This document shows positions 1 through 8,609 of a stretch of DNA of 64,000 nucleotides, piece by piece. The DNA is taken from assembly GCA_019058365.1 (NCBI GenBank), contig JAHPZE010000017.1, positions 1 through 64,000 of the forward strand. The letters are read 5' to 3'. This DNA is from Promethearchaeota archaeon. GTDB lineage: Archaea > Asgardarchaeota > Lokiarchaeia > Sigyniarchaeales > SOKP01. Position 1 is the first letter of the stretch. Each line of letters opens with the position of its first letter. The position numbers and the translations under genes are program-made. The notes under the pieces were generated by a model. The model saw nothing but the letters and a program-made list of their open reading frames with translations, had not been told where the DNA came from and did not search any database.

Positions 1-296
1 CGCATACAATCGAACGCTTTAATTATCAAGCTAAATTAATATGATCATATTCTATAATTTTTCCTTTAAGGAAAAAGAATTAGTGTTTTCTAAAAATCTT
101 CCTGCTTCAAATACAAACTCAATTATAAATATAAAAATTTACAGTTATATTTATAGGGATATTGTCTATTTGTACTATATACTGGTACGAATTATAGTAA
201 TAGCTTGTTTTATAAAAAGTTTTAATTGTTAACCCAAATTATTGTTATATATATTTTTGTGGTAAAACTTAATTAATGGAACGTTTATAAAATTTT

Positions 297-368
297 GCGC
301 TCGTAGTATAGTGGTAAGTATGCTAGGTTCCCAACCTCGCGACCCGGGTTCAATTCCCGGCGAGCGCA
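297..368 (+). tRNA. tRNA-Gly (anticodon CCC)
   Basis: A cloverleaf can be drawn by hand. The 7-bp acceptor stem pairs gcgctcg (297-303) with cgagcgc (361-367), followed by discriminator A. The D arm is gtat...atgc. The anticodon loop ttcccaa gives CCC (Gly), and its stem has one mismatch. The T arm is ccggg-ttcaatt-cccgg. No intron is seen and the CCA end is not encoded. Flanking DNA is extremely A+T rich, so this GC-rich block stands out clearly. Confidence 0.93.
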
Positions 369-1262
369 TTTTAAAACACTTGTAAAATAGATAAAAAATC
401 AAATTTTTTTTTACATCTTTATACAAAATTCTTGGATATTAAGTAATGATATATAAGTTCAATTAATAATTTAGTTTCCTAAATTTTCAAAATTTATACT
501 TGAAAACAAAGAGTTTTGTTCTATTTCTTTACATAAATTAGAGTTTTCACCAAATAAAGATGCAACTCTATTCTAAGATATTTTTGCTTAACATTACTTT
601 TTTATTAACATCATCTTCTTTTGTAAACATATCTGATCTCTGTATTAAATTTAGATTTATTAATTTAAATTGATATTATACTTTAAATATAAATGCTTTC
701 GATTTCATTTTTAAAAAAGGATACTTACATACAAAAACAGTTAGTTAAATAATTTAAAACAATTCTTGTGGCAAAAATGTTAATGATGTTGGTTTTTTGA
801 GATTATCTTTTTTGTTTCAATATTAACATTTTTGTGTTCAAATATTCAATTTGTATGTAATTAGAAATTTCTTAAATAAAATTTAACACTTAAAACACTC
901 TTATTTATGTAATTCTTTTAAAATAATGTATCTAAATATTTTAAAAAATTATAAAGTTTTTTTTAAAAAATTAGTATAAATCCTTGTTGGCATATGATAA
1001 TTCGCTTTTTTCAAATGATAAAAAAAATTGTGCTTTAAATTGGGGCAACAATTTTCTTATAACAAAACTTTAAATATTTTTTTTCATATATGTTTTTTAG
1101 TTCAAAATTGAGAAAAATACAAACAATCCAAAAAAAATTAATATTTTGCATCAAAAAAAATAAAATGGTGTAAATTATTTTGTATTGAGGTTACTATATT
1201 ATTAAACAACATAATTGTAATTCAAAAACATTGAATCTACAAAAAATCCGCAGTATGTAAAT
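369..1262. other. Long gene-poor A/T-rich stretch
   Basis: About 0.9 kb after tRNA-Gly with no credible gene on either strand; reading frames are short and broken. The only structure found is a nested pair of inverted repeats around 725-860, listed separately. Together with the decayed chemotaxis-like fragment downstream, the stretch reads as degenerated sequence rather than regulatory DNA. Confidence 0.6.
725..860. repeat. Nested inverted repeats
   Basis: Outer arms ttacatacaaa (725-735) and tttgtatgtaa (850-860) are exact complements. Inner arms caaaaatgttaat (772-784) and attaacatttttg (822-834) are also exact complements. The spacers between outer and inner arms differ in length (36 and 15 nt), so a folded form would carry an asymmetric internal loop. 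It could be a decayed miniature inverted-repeat element or a small structured RNA. No protein is encoded here. Confidence 0.5.
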
Positions 1263-1370
1263 ATGATCGCAATGAATAATGCTCAAAATATTATTAATAA
1301 CTCGGGAAAGATACAAATGCTCGGTTATAATTTAATTGATATTCTTAATATTAAAGATTTTATAATTTAA
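1263..1370 (+). pseudogene. Short reading-frame remnant, possibly from a receiver-like domain
   Basis: A 35-codon ATG frame reading ...GYNLIDILNIKDFII and open about 14 codons further upstream. It ends shortly before the CheW-like fragment. The last strand-helix pattern with a KDF motif is faintly like the end of a CheY-type receiver domain, which would suit a decayed chemotaxis locus. The similarity is weak and the frame may be chance. Listed only because it abuts a recognisable fragment. Confidence 0.15.
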
Positions 1371-1389
1371 AGAAGAGAGGTAAATAAAA

Positions 1390-1617
1390 CTGTCTGAGAA
1401 ACAAGAAAATAAAGGAAAAAATCAATATCACTTCTTTCTTTCTAAATCGGTTTGGGAAAAATTTGTCGTTGACCCTTATAATATAAAAGAAATGGTAAAA
1501 GCAGGTCAAATAAAAAAGTTACCAAAATTCTTAGATGATATAAATAGCATCTATAATTATCGAGGTGAGATTATCCGTATAATTAATCTCAAAATGAAAT
1601 TAAATTTAGATGAATAA
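1390..1617 (+). pseudogene. Truncated CheW-like coupling protein
   Basis: A 75-codon frame that resembles the first half of CheW, the scaffold linking chemoreceptors to CheA. It contains QYHFFLS, then IKEMVKAGQIKKLP, FLDDINSIYNYRGEIIRI and INLKMKLNL, matching the CheW order of first strands, the V-R-I-P turn and the R-G-x-I-x-x-x-x-N/D-L core. There is no ATG, GTG or TTG start. A CTG at 1390 sits 8 nt after gagaggt, a good ribosome-binding position. A TAA at 1615 stops the protein before the second CheW half; the same frame stays open for 42 more codons (to 1746) but without obvious CheW similarity. It is either a pseudogene or an unusual half-CheW with a CTG start. No other chemotaxis gene is in the window. 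Confidence 0.55.
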
Positions 1618-1909
1618 GTTCTATCGCACTCAAAATATAAAAAACATGAAGATAACCTAATACATGTTGAAACATTAAAGAGCGTTTTTCAAAAAAATAC
1701 CTTTGATAAAACACTGCACAAAAGTTATAAAGAAAATACATTCTAAAAATATATTATTTACAAATTAAATAAAATTTAATCTATCTTTTGAAAAGCAGTT
1801 TAAGAATATATTAGAGAACTGAAAAGGACATCTTGCTCCATTTGAAAAATCCCAGGAATTGGTTAGGAACATTTTTGCTCATTAACAAAATCTACTCTAT
1901 TTTAATCAT

Positions 1910-4099
1910 TTACCAAGATATCCCTTTAAAAAACTTAATCTCTTGAATTAATTTTTGAGATTCGTGTTTTGGAACCTCCATGAATGCGAAAAATTCATTC
2001 TGCCAAAATGCTCTTCCCGATGTAATTGACCGGACTTCTTCAGCAAATTTTATTGAATGTCTCACGGGCATTAGGATCTCAATAACTGCTTGATACTCTT
2101 TGTCTTGGTCAATGCTATTAATCTTTGCAGAATATTTTGAAAGTAAAGTAAGTGTATTCTTAATATACTCTGGAGGAAGTTGGATAATTGTGTGATAAAT
2201 TGGTTCTAATAGAATTAATTCGGCCTCAGTTAATCCTGCTTTTATCGCTTCATAGAACATTACTGATAATTCGTTAAATATATTTTCTTGAGAGATCTTT
2301 TCAATATCTAAAGAATCAACAGTTATCTTAATTTCTGTAAGTTTTTCAGAACATAGTGGACCGTTTAGATGTATTTTCTCAAAAATTTCAAAAATTATAT
2401 TTTTATAAAAGTCAATTAGCTCAAAATCACCTTTGTAAATTAATATGTTTTGGTCATAATCACACATCAAGAAATTTTCGATTTCTTCTTCATTTAAAGA
2501 GGTTTTTTCATACAAAATTTTATTTAATTTACTAGAAGGTTTTATTGTTTTGTAATCAATATTTCGAAAAAATCGCACTGTTTTGTCTTCTAATCTTTCA
2601 ATTTTCAATTTAAGAGATCCTAAACCATTGGGAGAGTTTACTGAAATTAATGAAGAATTTTTACGACAAGATTCTTTAAATACTGCTCTAGGTGCTGAAG
2701 TGGATACATTTACTCCTCTTTTTCCAATTTCATTAACTGTAACTTCAAGATGTAATGGACCCATCCCAGATAATAAGAATTCTCCATTTTCTTCATTAAT
2801 TTCGAATCTTAAATTTGGATCTTCAATTAATATATTCTCAATTAATTCTTTCATTTTGTCAAGGTCTCTTAAATATTCTGGTTCAATGGAGACGGTTACA
2901 ACGGGCGTTGTGATATATTTCACACTTTCGAATGGCACCATTCCATCAATACTATTACTATCTATTATCGTCTCCCCACTTTTTATCCTTTTGAGCCCTT
3001 CTATCGCTAATATATTCCCTACAGGTATATTTTCAACTTGTTCCCTTCTCTGTCCCATAAAGATGGCAATTCTTTGAATTCGATCATAAGTATTTTCATT
3101 TAAAAGAAAGATCTCCTTTTTATTTGTACAGCTCCCCGAAAAGATCCTTCCTGTTGAGATTAAACCATGTTTATCTACTTGTACTTTACTTAAACAAACT
3201 ATAAAAGGACCATTAGGATCACAATTAACCATAGCTTCTCCCAATTTAGTATTAATATTTCCATCCCATATCTTTTCAATTCTATATTTTTGTGCTTCTT
3301 TTGGATTTGGTAAATGATCGACAACCATTTCCAATATAGCTCTATGAATTGGAAGATATATAGATAAGTCAGCATAAGATTCTTTTGTATAGGTTTCCTT
3401 CTTATATCTTTCTCTAATATCTTTAAATTTCAAGTTACTCTTTTCTAAAATGTTGAATGTAAAGCCCCATTTATGAAGAGCTGAACCAAATGCGACATTA
3501 CCTGCTAGTGGTGAGACTTTCCATCGTTTATTGAATGGATGTTCAGCATATCTTTCTATTAGTGTATTGAAGGATTTAATAATTCGTATGTATTTTTTCT
3601 TGATCTCTTCATCAGAAAGCTTTAATTCTCTAATTAAACGATCTATTTTATTAATGAATAATACTGGTTTAACTCCTTCTTGTAGAGCTTGCTTAATTAC
3701 CGTTTCGGATTGTGTAATTACTTCCTCAACAGCATCTACTACTACAACAACACCATCAACTAGCCTCAATGCGCGAGTTACTTTTCCACTAAAATCCAAG
3801 TGCCCTGGTGTATCTACTAAATTAATAAGAAATGGGTCATGACCTTCAAGAGATTTCTCATAATACAAAGATATGTTTGCAGATTTCATGGTGATTCCTC
3901 GTCTTTGTTCTTCTTCTAGGAAATCCAAAGCGCGTGCTTCACCTGCCAAATCTGGGGATAAAAATCCTGCTTCACTTAGTAAAGAATCAGAAAGTGTAGT
4001 TTTTCCGTGATCTATATGACCAACTAAACCACAATTTCTGATATTCTGAGTTTTTTCCATTAAATTCAGTATTTCTGAGATTTCTTTTCGACGCGGCAT
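1910..4099 (-). CDS. Archaeal EF-2-type translation GTPase, paralogue lacking the diphthamide histidine
   Basis: A 729-aa protein of normal archaeal EF-2 length and domain order. The GTPase motifs are intact: GHIDHGKT (27-34), RGIT (67-70), DTPGH (96-100), NKID (150-153). Domains II-V follow, with the C-terminal TSGRAFWQNEF block typical of EF-2. EF-2 drives tRNA-mRNA translocation on the ribosome. In domain IV, the segment that normally reads DAxxHEDAIHRGPAQ reads DSLDIEKISQENIFN (about 595-609). The histidine modified to diphthamide aligns with Gln near 604, and the R-G after it is lost. Known background: some Asgard lineages carry an EF-2 paralogue without this site. I therefore read this as the paralogue (EF-2p) rather than the main EF-2, which would be elsewhere. 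It lies 207 nt downstream of purN on the same strand, behind a stable inverted repeat. Confidence 0.9.
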   Translation of the reverse strand: MPRRKEISEILNLMEKTQNIRNCGLVGHIDHGKTTLSDSLLSEAGFLSPDLAGEARALDFLEEEQRRGITMKSANISLYYEKSLEGHDPFLINLVDTPGHLDFSGKVTRALRLVDGVVVVVDAVEEVITQSETVIKQALQEGVKPVLFINKIDRLIRELKLSDEEIKKKYIRIIKSFNTLIERYAEHPFNKRWKVSPLAGNVAFGSALHKWGFTFNILEKSNLKFKDIRERYKKETYTKESYADLSIYLPIHRAILEMVVDHLPNPKEAQKYRIEKIWDGNINTKLGEAMVNCDPNGPFIVCLSKVQVDKHGLISTGRIFSGSCTNKKEIFLLNENTYDRIQRIAIFMGQRREQVENIPVGNILAIEGLKRIKSGETIIDSNSIDGMVPFESVKYITTPVVTVSIEPEYLRDLDKMKELIENILIEDPNLRFEINEENGEFLLSGMGPLHLEVTVNEIGKRGVNVSTSAPRAVFKESCRKNSSLISVNSPNGLGSLKLKIERLEDKTVRFFRNIDYKTIKPSSKLNKILYEKTSLNEEEIENFLMCDYDQNILIYKGDFELIDFYKNIIFEIFEKIHLNGPLCSEKLTEIKITVDSLDIEKISQENIFNELSVMFYEAIKAGLTEAELILLEPIYHTIIQLPPEYIKNTLTLLSKYSAKINSIDQDKEYQAVIEILMPVRHSIKFAEEVRSITSGRAFWQNEFFAFMEVPKHESQKLIQEIKFFKGISW

Positions 4100-4182
4100 G
4101 ATTCAACAAAATCATATTCTATAATTTTATTTAGGATTATAATTACTCTGATTAAAATTTTAGGATTTCGAATGAATAAAAT

Positions 4183-4287
4183 TAGCGGGAAATGATTTTT
4201 CTCGCTACTCAAGATCTTCTTCATTTAATTGATTTTTTCATGATCAATCTCAGTTGGGTCAGATAGCACATTAAAAAATCATTTCCC
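4183..4287. other. Stable inverted repeat / candidate structured RNA between purN and the EF-2 gene
   Basis: A perfect 14-nt inverted repeat: gggaaatgattttt at 4187-4200 and aaaaatcatttccc at 4274-4287. A second alternative hairpin pairs tagcgggaaa (4183-4192) with tttctcgcta (4198-4207) at 9 of 10 positions. Inside the loop, attgat and atcaat can also pair. Because the two stems share one strand they are mutually exclusive, as in a switch. It may be a purN terminator, a leader for the EF-2 gene, or a small RNA. Confidence 0.45.
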
Positions 4288-4306
4288 TATTATTAATAAG
4301 AGGAAT

Positions 4307-4939
4307 TTATAATTTAACTTCACCATCAATACGTACTATTCTTCCATCAAGATGCAATCTCCCATCACAAAACAGTTCGATTGCTTTGGGAAAGGCTTTA
4401 TGCTCCCATTCCAAGATCCTAGGAGCTAAAGTTTCTTTTGTATCAGTATCATAAACTGTTACAGGGTGTTGAATAATAATTGGACCATGATCTTCATGAG
4501 TATCAACAAAATGGACGGTAACACCAGAGACTTTGACCCCATAAGCAAGAGCATCTTCATGGGCATGCATTCCCTTGAAGCTTGGTAAAAGTGCTGGATG
4601 AATATTCATAATATTCCCTTTAAAATGGTCTAAGAACATTTCACTGATAAAACGCATGTAACCAACAAGCACGATAAGTTCACACCTGTATTTTTTTAGT
4701 ATATCTATCATTTTTCGGTCAAATTCCTCTCTTGTTCCTCTATGCTTGTCTGATTCAATTAAAACATAAGGTATATTATGATTTTTAGCTCTTTCCATAC
4801 AATAAGCTCCAGTTTTATTACAAATTAGTACTTCTACGGTTGCTTTATCTTTTAAAATCCCAGTTTCACATGCATTAACTATTGCTTCAAAATTCGAACC
4901 CGAACCAGACGCAATTGCTCCTATCTTTAATTTTCCCAT
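4307..4939 (-). CDS. purN: Phosphoribosylglycinamide formyltransferase
   Basis: A 210-aa protein of the usual length for GAR transformylase, which transfers a formyl group from 10-formyl-tetrahydrofolate to GAR in the third step of purine synthesis. Visible family features: the phosphate-binding SGSGSNF near the N terminus, VGYMRF, the catalytic N-x-H pair in MNIHPALLPSFKG (Asn112, His114), and the catalytic Asp in HFVDTHEDHGPII (Asp150). The start is the only reasonable ATG. It is cytosolic and stands alone apart from the EF-2 gene downstream on the same strand. The dependence on formyl-folate fits the presence of folP at 54136. Confidence 0.96.
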   Translation of the reverse strand: MGKLKIGAIASGSGSNFEAIVNACETGILKDKATVEVLICNKTGAYCMERAKNHNIPYVLIESDKHRGTREEFDRKMIDILKKYRCELIVLVGYMRFISEMFLDHFKGNIMNIHPALLPSFKGMHAHEDALAYGVKVSGVTVHFVDTHEDHGPIIIQHPVTVYDTDTKETLAPRILEWEHKAFPKAIELFCDGRLHLDGRIVRIDGEVKL

Positions 4940-5369
4940 AATATAATCTATGATTTTCTATCAAAAAAATATAACTTATTAATGATGTATTATCAAAGGG
5001 GAAAGAGTTAGAAAAAAAATATTTAATAATTTTTTAGATATACTATAATGATAATGTTTTTATTTTATCAATTTATATTTATCTTAGAAATTTAGTAATA
5101 TTTCATTCTAAAAATTATTCTCTTCTGAACATAAACTATATTGTAAGAGAATGTAATACTATTTATTAAAAATTAGCATTTACAGATTAAAATACGATAT
5201 TTACATATACATGAAATTTCGAGTGTTATTAATTAATTGACCAATATAGAGTCATTTTAAAAGGAGAATCGAATAATAATACCAAGAAGATAGAATCTAA
5301 ATTTCACAATTTACCTTTAAAAATTAAGTATTAAATAGAAAAACTAAATAACCATAATAATGAAGATTT
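4940..5369. other. Divergent intergenic region, no gene seen
   Basis: About 430 nt of A/T-rich DNA between the divergently transcribed purN and aCPSF1 genes. It must hold promoters for both. I see no conserved coding potential and no strong hairpin. Confidence 0.6.
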
Positions 5370-7280
5370 ATGAGTTTCGAAAGTGAATTGGAGCGAATTA
5401 AAGAGGAAATTACCCAAAATCTACCACCAGATATTAATGTCAAAAAGATTGAATTTGAGGGTCCTGAAATTGCTGTATATTCAGAAAATTCAGATGTAGA
5501 AGCCACTGAAAGTTCAACGGTATTAAAAGATTTAGCAAAAACCATGCGAAAACGTGTTGTTTTTCGATGGAATGTAGAAAAGCGTAAAGACCCCGCCGAA
5601 ACCGAGGCTTACATTAGAAATTTAGTTAATGAAGATGCTGAGATTTCCGCTATTGAATTTGATCATACAAGAGGCGAAGTAATAATAGAATCTGGGAAAC
5701 CAGGTCTCGTTATTGGCAAAAAAGGCTCTAATCTAAAAGAGATAAGAACCAATACATTTTGGCAGCCTAAAACTATACGTACTCCTCCATTAGCATCAAG
5801 AACTATACAATTAATTAGAGGAATGCTTACAAAAGAACGCCAAACTCAAAAAGATATTTTATTAGAAATTGGGAAAAGAATTCATAGACCCCCTCTCTTT
5901 AGAGAGTTAAATATTAGGATGCATGCTTTAGGTGGTTTTAGAGAAGTAGGAAGATCCTGTATATTAATACAAACTAGGGATAGTAATGTGCTATTAGATT
6001 GCGGATTAAATGTAGGGAATCCGAATGATAAATTTCCATACTTCGATGTGCCTGAATTTTCAGTAAGAGATCTCGATGCAGTAATAATTTCACATGCTCA
6101 TTTAGATCACTGTGGACTTGTACCATTTCTATATAAATATGGATATCGTGGTCCAGTTTATTGTACATTACCCACACGTAATCTTTCAACAATGTTACAA
6201 TTAGATTTTATTCAAATTTGTGAAAAAGAAGGAATACCATCACCATATTCAAAAAGAGATGTAAAATCAACTGTACTTCATACAATCCCTCTTTCTTGGG
6301 GAAAGGTAACAGATATTGCACCAGATATTAAGTTAACACTTCATAATTCAGGGCATATTTTAGGATCATCAATGGTTCACCTTCACTTTGGAAAGGGAGA
6401 TTATAATTTTGTATATACAGGCGATTTTAAATATCAAAAAACCCGGCTTTTAGAAAAAGCTGCTGTTAAATTTCCAAGAGTAGAAAGTCTTTTAATTGAA
6501 TCTACATATGGTGGACCTCAAGATCGTATTCCTAGTAGACAGGAATCTGAAAAAGAACTTAAACAGATTTTGAATTCAACTCTAAAAAGAGGAGGAAAAG
6601 TTCTAATTCCTGTCTTAGCGGTTGGGAGAGCTCAAGAATTATTAATAGTCTTAGAAGAATATATTTCAAAAGGTTTTATTGATAAAGTACCTATTTTTAT
6701 CGATGGATTAATTAGTGAAGCTACTGCTATCCATACTGCTAATCCAGATTTCCTGAGTAGTGATTTAAGAGAAAAAATCTTACATCAGGGGAAGAATCCA
6801 TTTCTAAGTGATTATTTCGAGACAGTATCCGCTCAAGAAGAAAGACTAGACATTATTAAAGGAGGACCTTGCATCATTATGGCTACTAGTGGTATGCTTA
6901 TTGGAGGTCCATCTGTGCAATATTTAAGAAGTCTCGCAAATGATGCTAATAATTCATTGATCTTTGTATCATATCAAGTTAGTGGAACATTGGGCTCACG
7001 TATTCAACGCGGATTCCGAGAATTCCAATATGTGGATGCGAAAGGGAGAACACAGCTAGTAAGGTTGAATTTAAAGGTATTCACTTTAGAAGGTTTTTCG
7101 GGTCATTCGTCCCGAAGTCAAATCTCCCAATTCTTGAGGAGAATCCAACCACGCCCTAAAACAGTTATAGTAAATCACGGAGAAGAAAGTAAGTGTATAA
7201 GTCTTTCAACTATGATTCACAAAAAACTTAGAAAATCAACAAAAAGTCCTAAGAATCTGGAAACTCTCTTTCTTAAGTAA
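5370..7280 (+). CDS. fttA: aCPSF1 / FttA transcription-termination ribonuclease
   Basis: A 636-aa archaeal CPSF73 homologue. The N terminus holds two KH RNA-binding domains (about 1-140; GxxG loop in VIGKKGSNL near 114-122). A metallo-beta-lactamase fold follows with the zinc motif SHAHLDHCG (His242, His244, Asp246, His247), HILGSSM and YTGDFKY. A beta-CASP insert follows (MATSGM and GGPSVQYL are visible), and the C terminus carries GFSGHSS and VNHGE. The family cuts nascent RNA at U-rich tracts 3' of genes and ends transcription, and is nearly universal in archaea. Length and motif order are standard. The start is the first ATG, preceded by an A/T-rich leader without a Shine-Dalgarno, as in many leaderless archaeal transcripts. 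Confidence 0.97.
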   Translation: MSFESELERIKEEITQNLPPDINVKKIEFEGPEIAVYSENSDVEATESSTVLKDLAKTMRKRVVFRWNVEKRKDPAETEAYIRNLVNEDAEISAIEFDHTRGEVIIESGKPGLVIGKKGSNLKEIRTNTFWQPKTIRTPPLASRTIQLIRGMLTKERQTQKDILLEIGKRIHRPPLFRELNIRMHALGGFREVGRSCILIQTRDSNVLLDCGLNVGNPNDKFPYFDVPEFSVRDLDAVIISHAHLDHCGLVPFLYKYGYRGPVYCTLPTRNLSTMLQLDFIQICEKEGIPSPYSKRDVKSTVLHTIPLSWGKVTDIAPDIKLTLHNSGHILGSSMVHLHFGKGDYNFVYTGDFKYQKTRLLEKAAVKFPRVESLLIESTYGGPQDRIPSRQESEKELKQILNSTLKRGGKVLIPVLAVGRAQELLIVLEEYISKGFIDKVPIFIDGLISEATAIHTANPDFLSSDLREKILHQGKNPFLSDYFETVSAQEERLDIIKGGPCIIMATSGMLIGGPSVQYLRSLANDANNSLIFVSYQVSGTLGSRIQRGFREFQYVDAKGRTQLVRLNLKVFTLEGFSGHSSRSQISQFLRRIQPRPKTVIVNHGEESKCISLSTMIHKKLRKSTKSPKNLETLFLK

Positions 7281-7507
7281 AATTCCAACATAGCAGTAAA
7301 TCTACTAAGAGATATAATTTAAATATCTAAAAACTCTTTTATTCTATAGGAAACAACATTTAATATTGGATTACGTATGAATTTCAAATTAATGAGCATA
7401 TTTCACTGAACTTCAATTTCTTTTATTTTGTTTTTTCCGAGAAAAATTAATTTTTTTAAACAGTATTAATTAATCTTTTTAAGAAAAAGAGTGCTCAGTG
7501 GTAATTT

Positions 7508-8449
7508 TTGGATTTAAAAAACTTCAAGTTAAGAAATCATTTAATCACTATATTTAGACGAATTGTTCAGATTGTCGCATTTCTCCTTATTAATTATGTT
7601 ATTTTGGAATTAATCTTTTCTATTAATTTGATTGGATTAGAAGGGGTACTGAAAGTGCTTCCAATTTTGAATTCCCCCAGAAATCCTCTTTCACATGGAG
7701 CTGGAATGCTAGAATATATTTTCTTTTCTATTACAGAAGGAATAATTCCAATTTTTTTAATAGGAATTTTAATAATAATAATATTATTGACAAGTAGATT
7801 CTTTTGCGGATGGATATGCCCTATAGGGGCAATTCAAGATGCCTGTGCTGCAATTCCAACAAAAAAGAAGACAATAAAACCAAGTACACACAAATCATTA
7901 TTGAAAATTAAGTATGTAATAGTGATTATTTTAGTTATTATACTTGTTCCATTAGGAATTACAGCAACTACAAGTGTATCATTTTATATTGATTATAAAG
8001 CGAATCTAGGTACTTTAGGGAATAAACCACTTTCTTTTTTTTCTTTAGCAGAATATATTTTTGTCTTCTTTCCAAATATAATTCGTGAAATTTTTCAAAC
8101 TAATAGTTTGGCACCGATTTTTTCCAATCTTTTAGTTTTTTTCGTCTCAATCTTCTATTTGGTTCTTATAATTGCGTCGGTATGGTATCCTCGAGTTTAT
8201 TGTAGATACTTTTGTCCATTTGCCGCAGTATCTTCTACAATTAGCGAGTATTCCTTTTTGAAATTATCTCGGAGTCCTGTAAGATGTGTTGGACGAACTG
8301 ATTGTGGGATATGCGAAAAAGAATGCCCAAAACAAATAAGAATATTAGATGAACCATTCGAATTTTTTACTGGTAAAGGGGAATGCAATTACTGTTTGAA
8401 ATGCAAGGAGTCTTGTCCATATGGGGCAATCGAAATAAAATTTGGTTGA
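7508..8449 (+). CDS. NapH/YccM-type membrane iron-sulfur protein
   Basis: A 313-aa membrane protein with about five hydrophobic segments and cysteine motifs of the NapH/CcoG-like polyferredoxin family. CGWICPIGAIQDAC (after TM2) and CRYFCPFAA lie at the membrane edge. Two C-terminal 4Fe-4S clusters follow: CVGRTDCGICEKECPK and CNYCLKCKESCPYGAIE. Such proteins pass electrons between quinol or soluble carriers and a partner oxidoreductase. No partner gene is adjacent, so the redox partner is unknown. The start is TTG (7508), since no in-frame ATG precedes the first TM segment. Upstream of the gene is about 230 nt of A/T-rich DNA. Confidence 0.85.
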   Translation: MDLKNFKLRNHLITIFRRIVQIVAFLLINYVILELIFSINLIGLEGVLKVLPILNSPRNPLSHGAGMLEYIFFSITEGIIPIFLIGILIIIILLTSRFFCGWICPIGAIQDACAAIPTKKKTIKPSTHKSLLKIKYVIVIILVIILVPLGITATTSVSFYIDYKANLGTLGNKPLSFFSLAEYIFVFFPNIIREIFQTNSLAPIFSNLLVFFVSIFYLVLIIASVWYPRVYCRYFCPFAAVSSTISEYSFLKLSRSPVRCVGRTDCGICEKECPKQIRILDEPFEFFTGKGECNYCLKCKESCPYGAIEIKFG

Positions 8450-8609
8450 ATTTATTGATACATTTCTAATTTCTAAAGATAGAACTCCTAAAATTAAATC
8501 AAAATTTAAAATTTTAATTTATAATATAAGTAAAATCTTTATAATAGCCTATCTAATCTTATATCAATACTATCGAAGATATAAACATTAAACTTTGGGT
8601 TTTAAAACA

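Noticed and set aside
41..232. 63-codon plus-strand frame before tRNA-Gly
   Set aside because: Hydrophobic A/T-driven composition, no ribosome-binding site and no recognisable domain; most likely chance.
229..426. 65-codon minus-strand frame over tRNA-Gly
   Set aside because: It reads through the tRNA gene; its middle is just the antisense of the tRNA.
2583..3077. 164-codon plus-strand frame
   Set aside because: Lies entirely antisense to the EF-2 gene and has no family features of its own.
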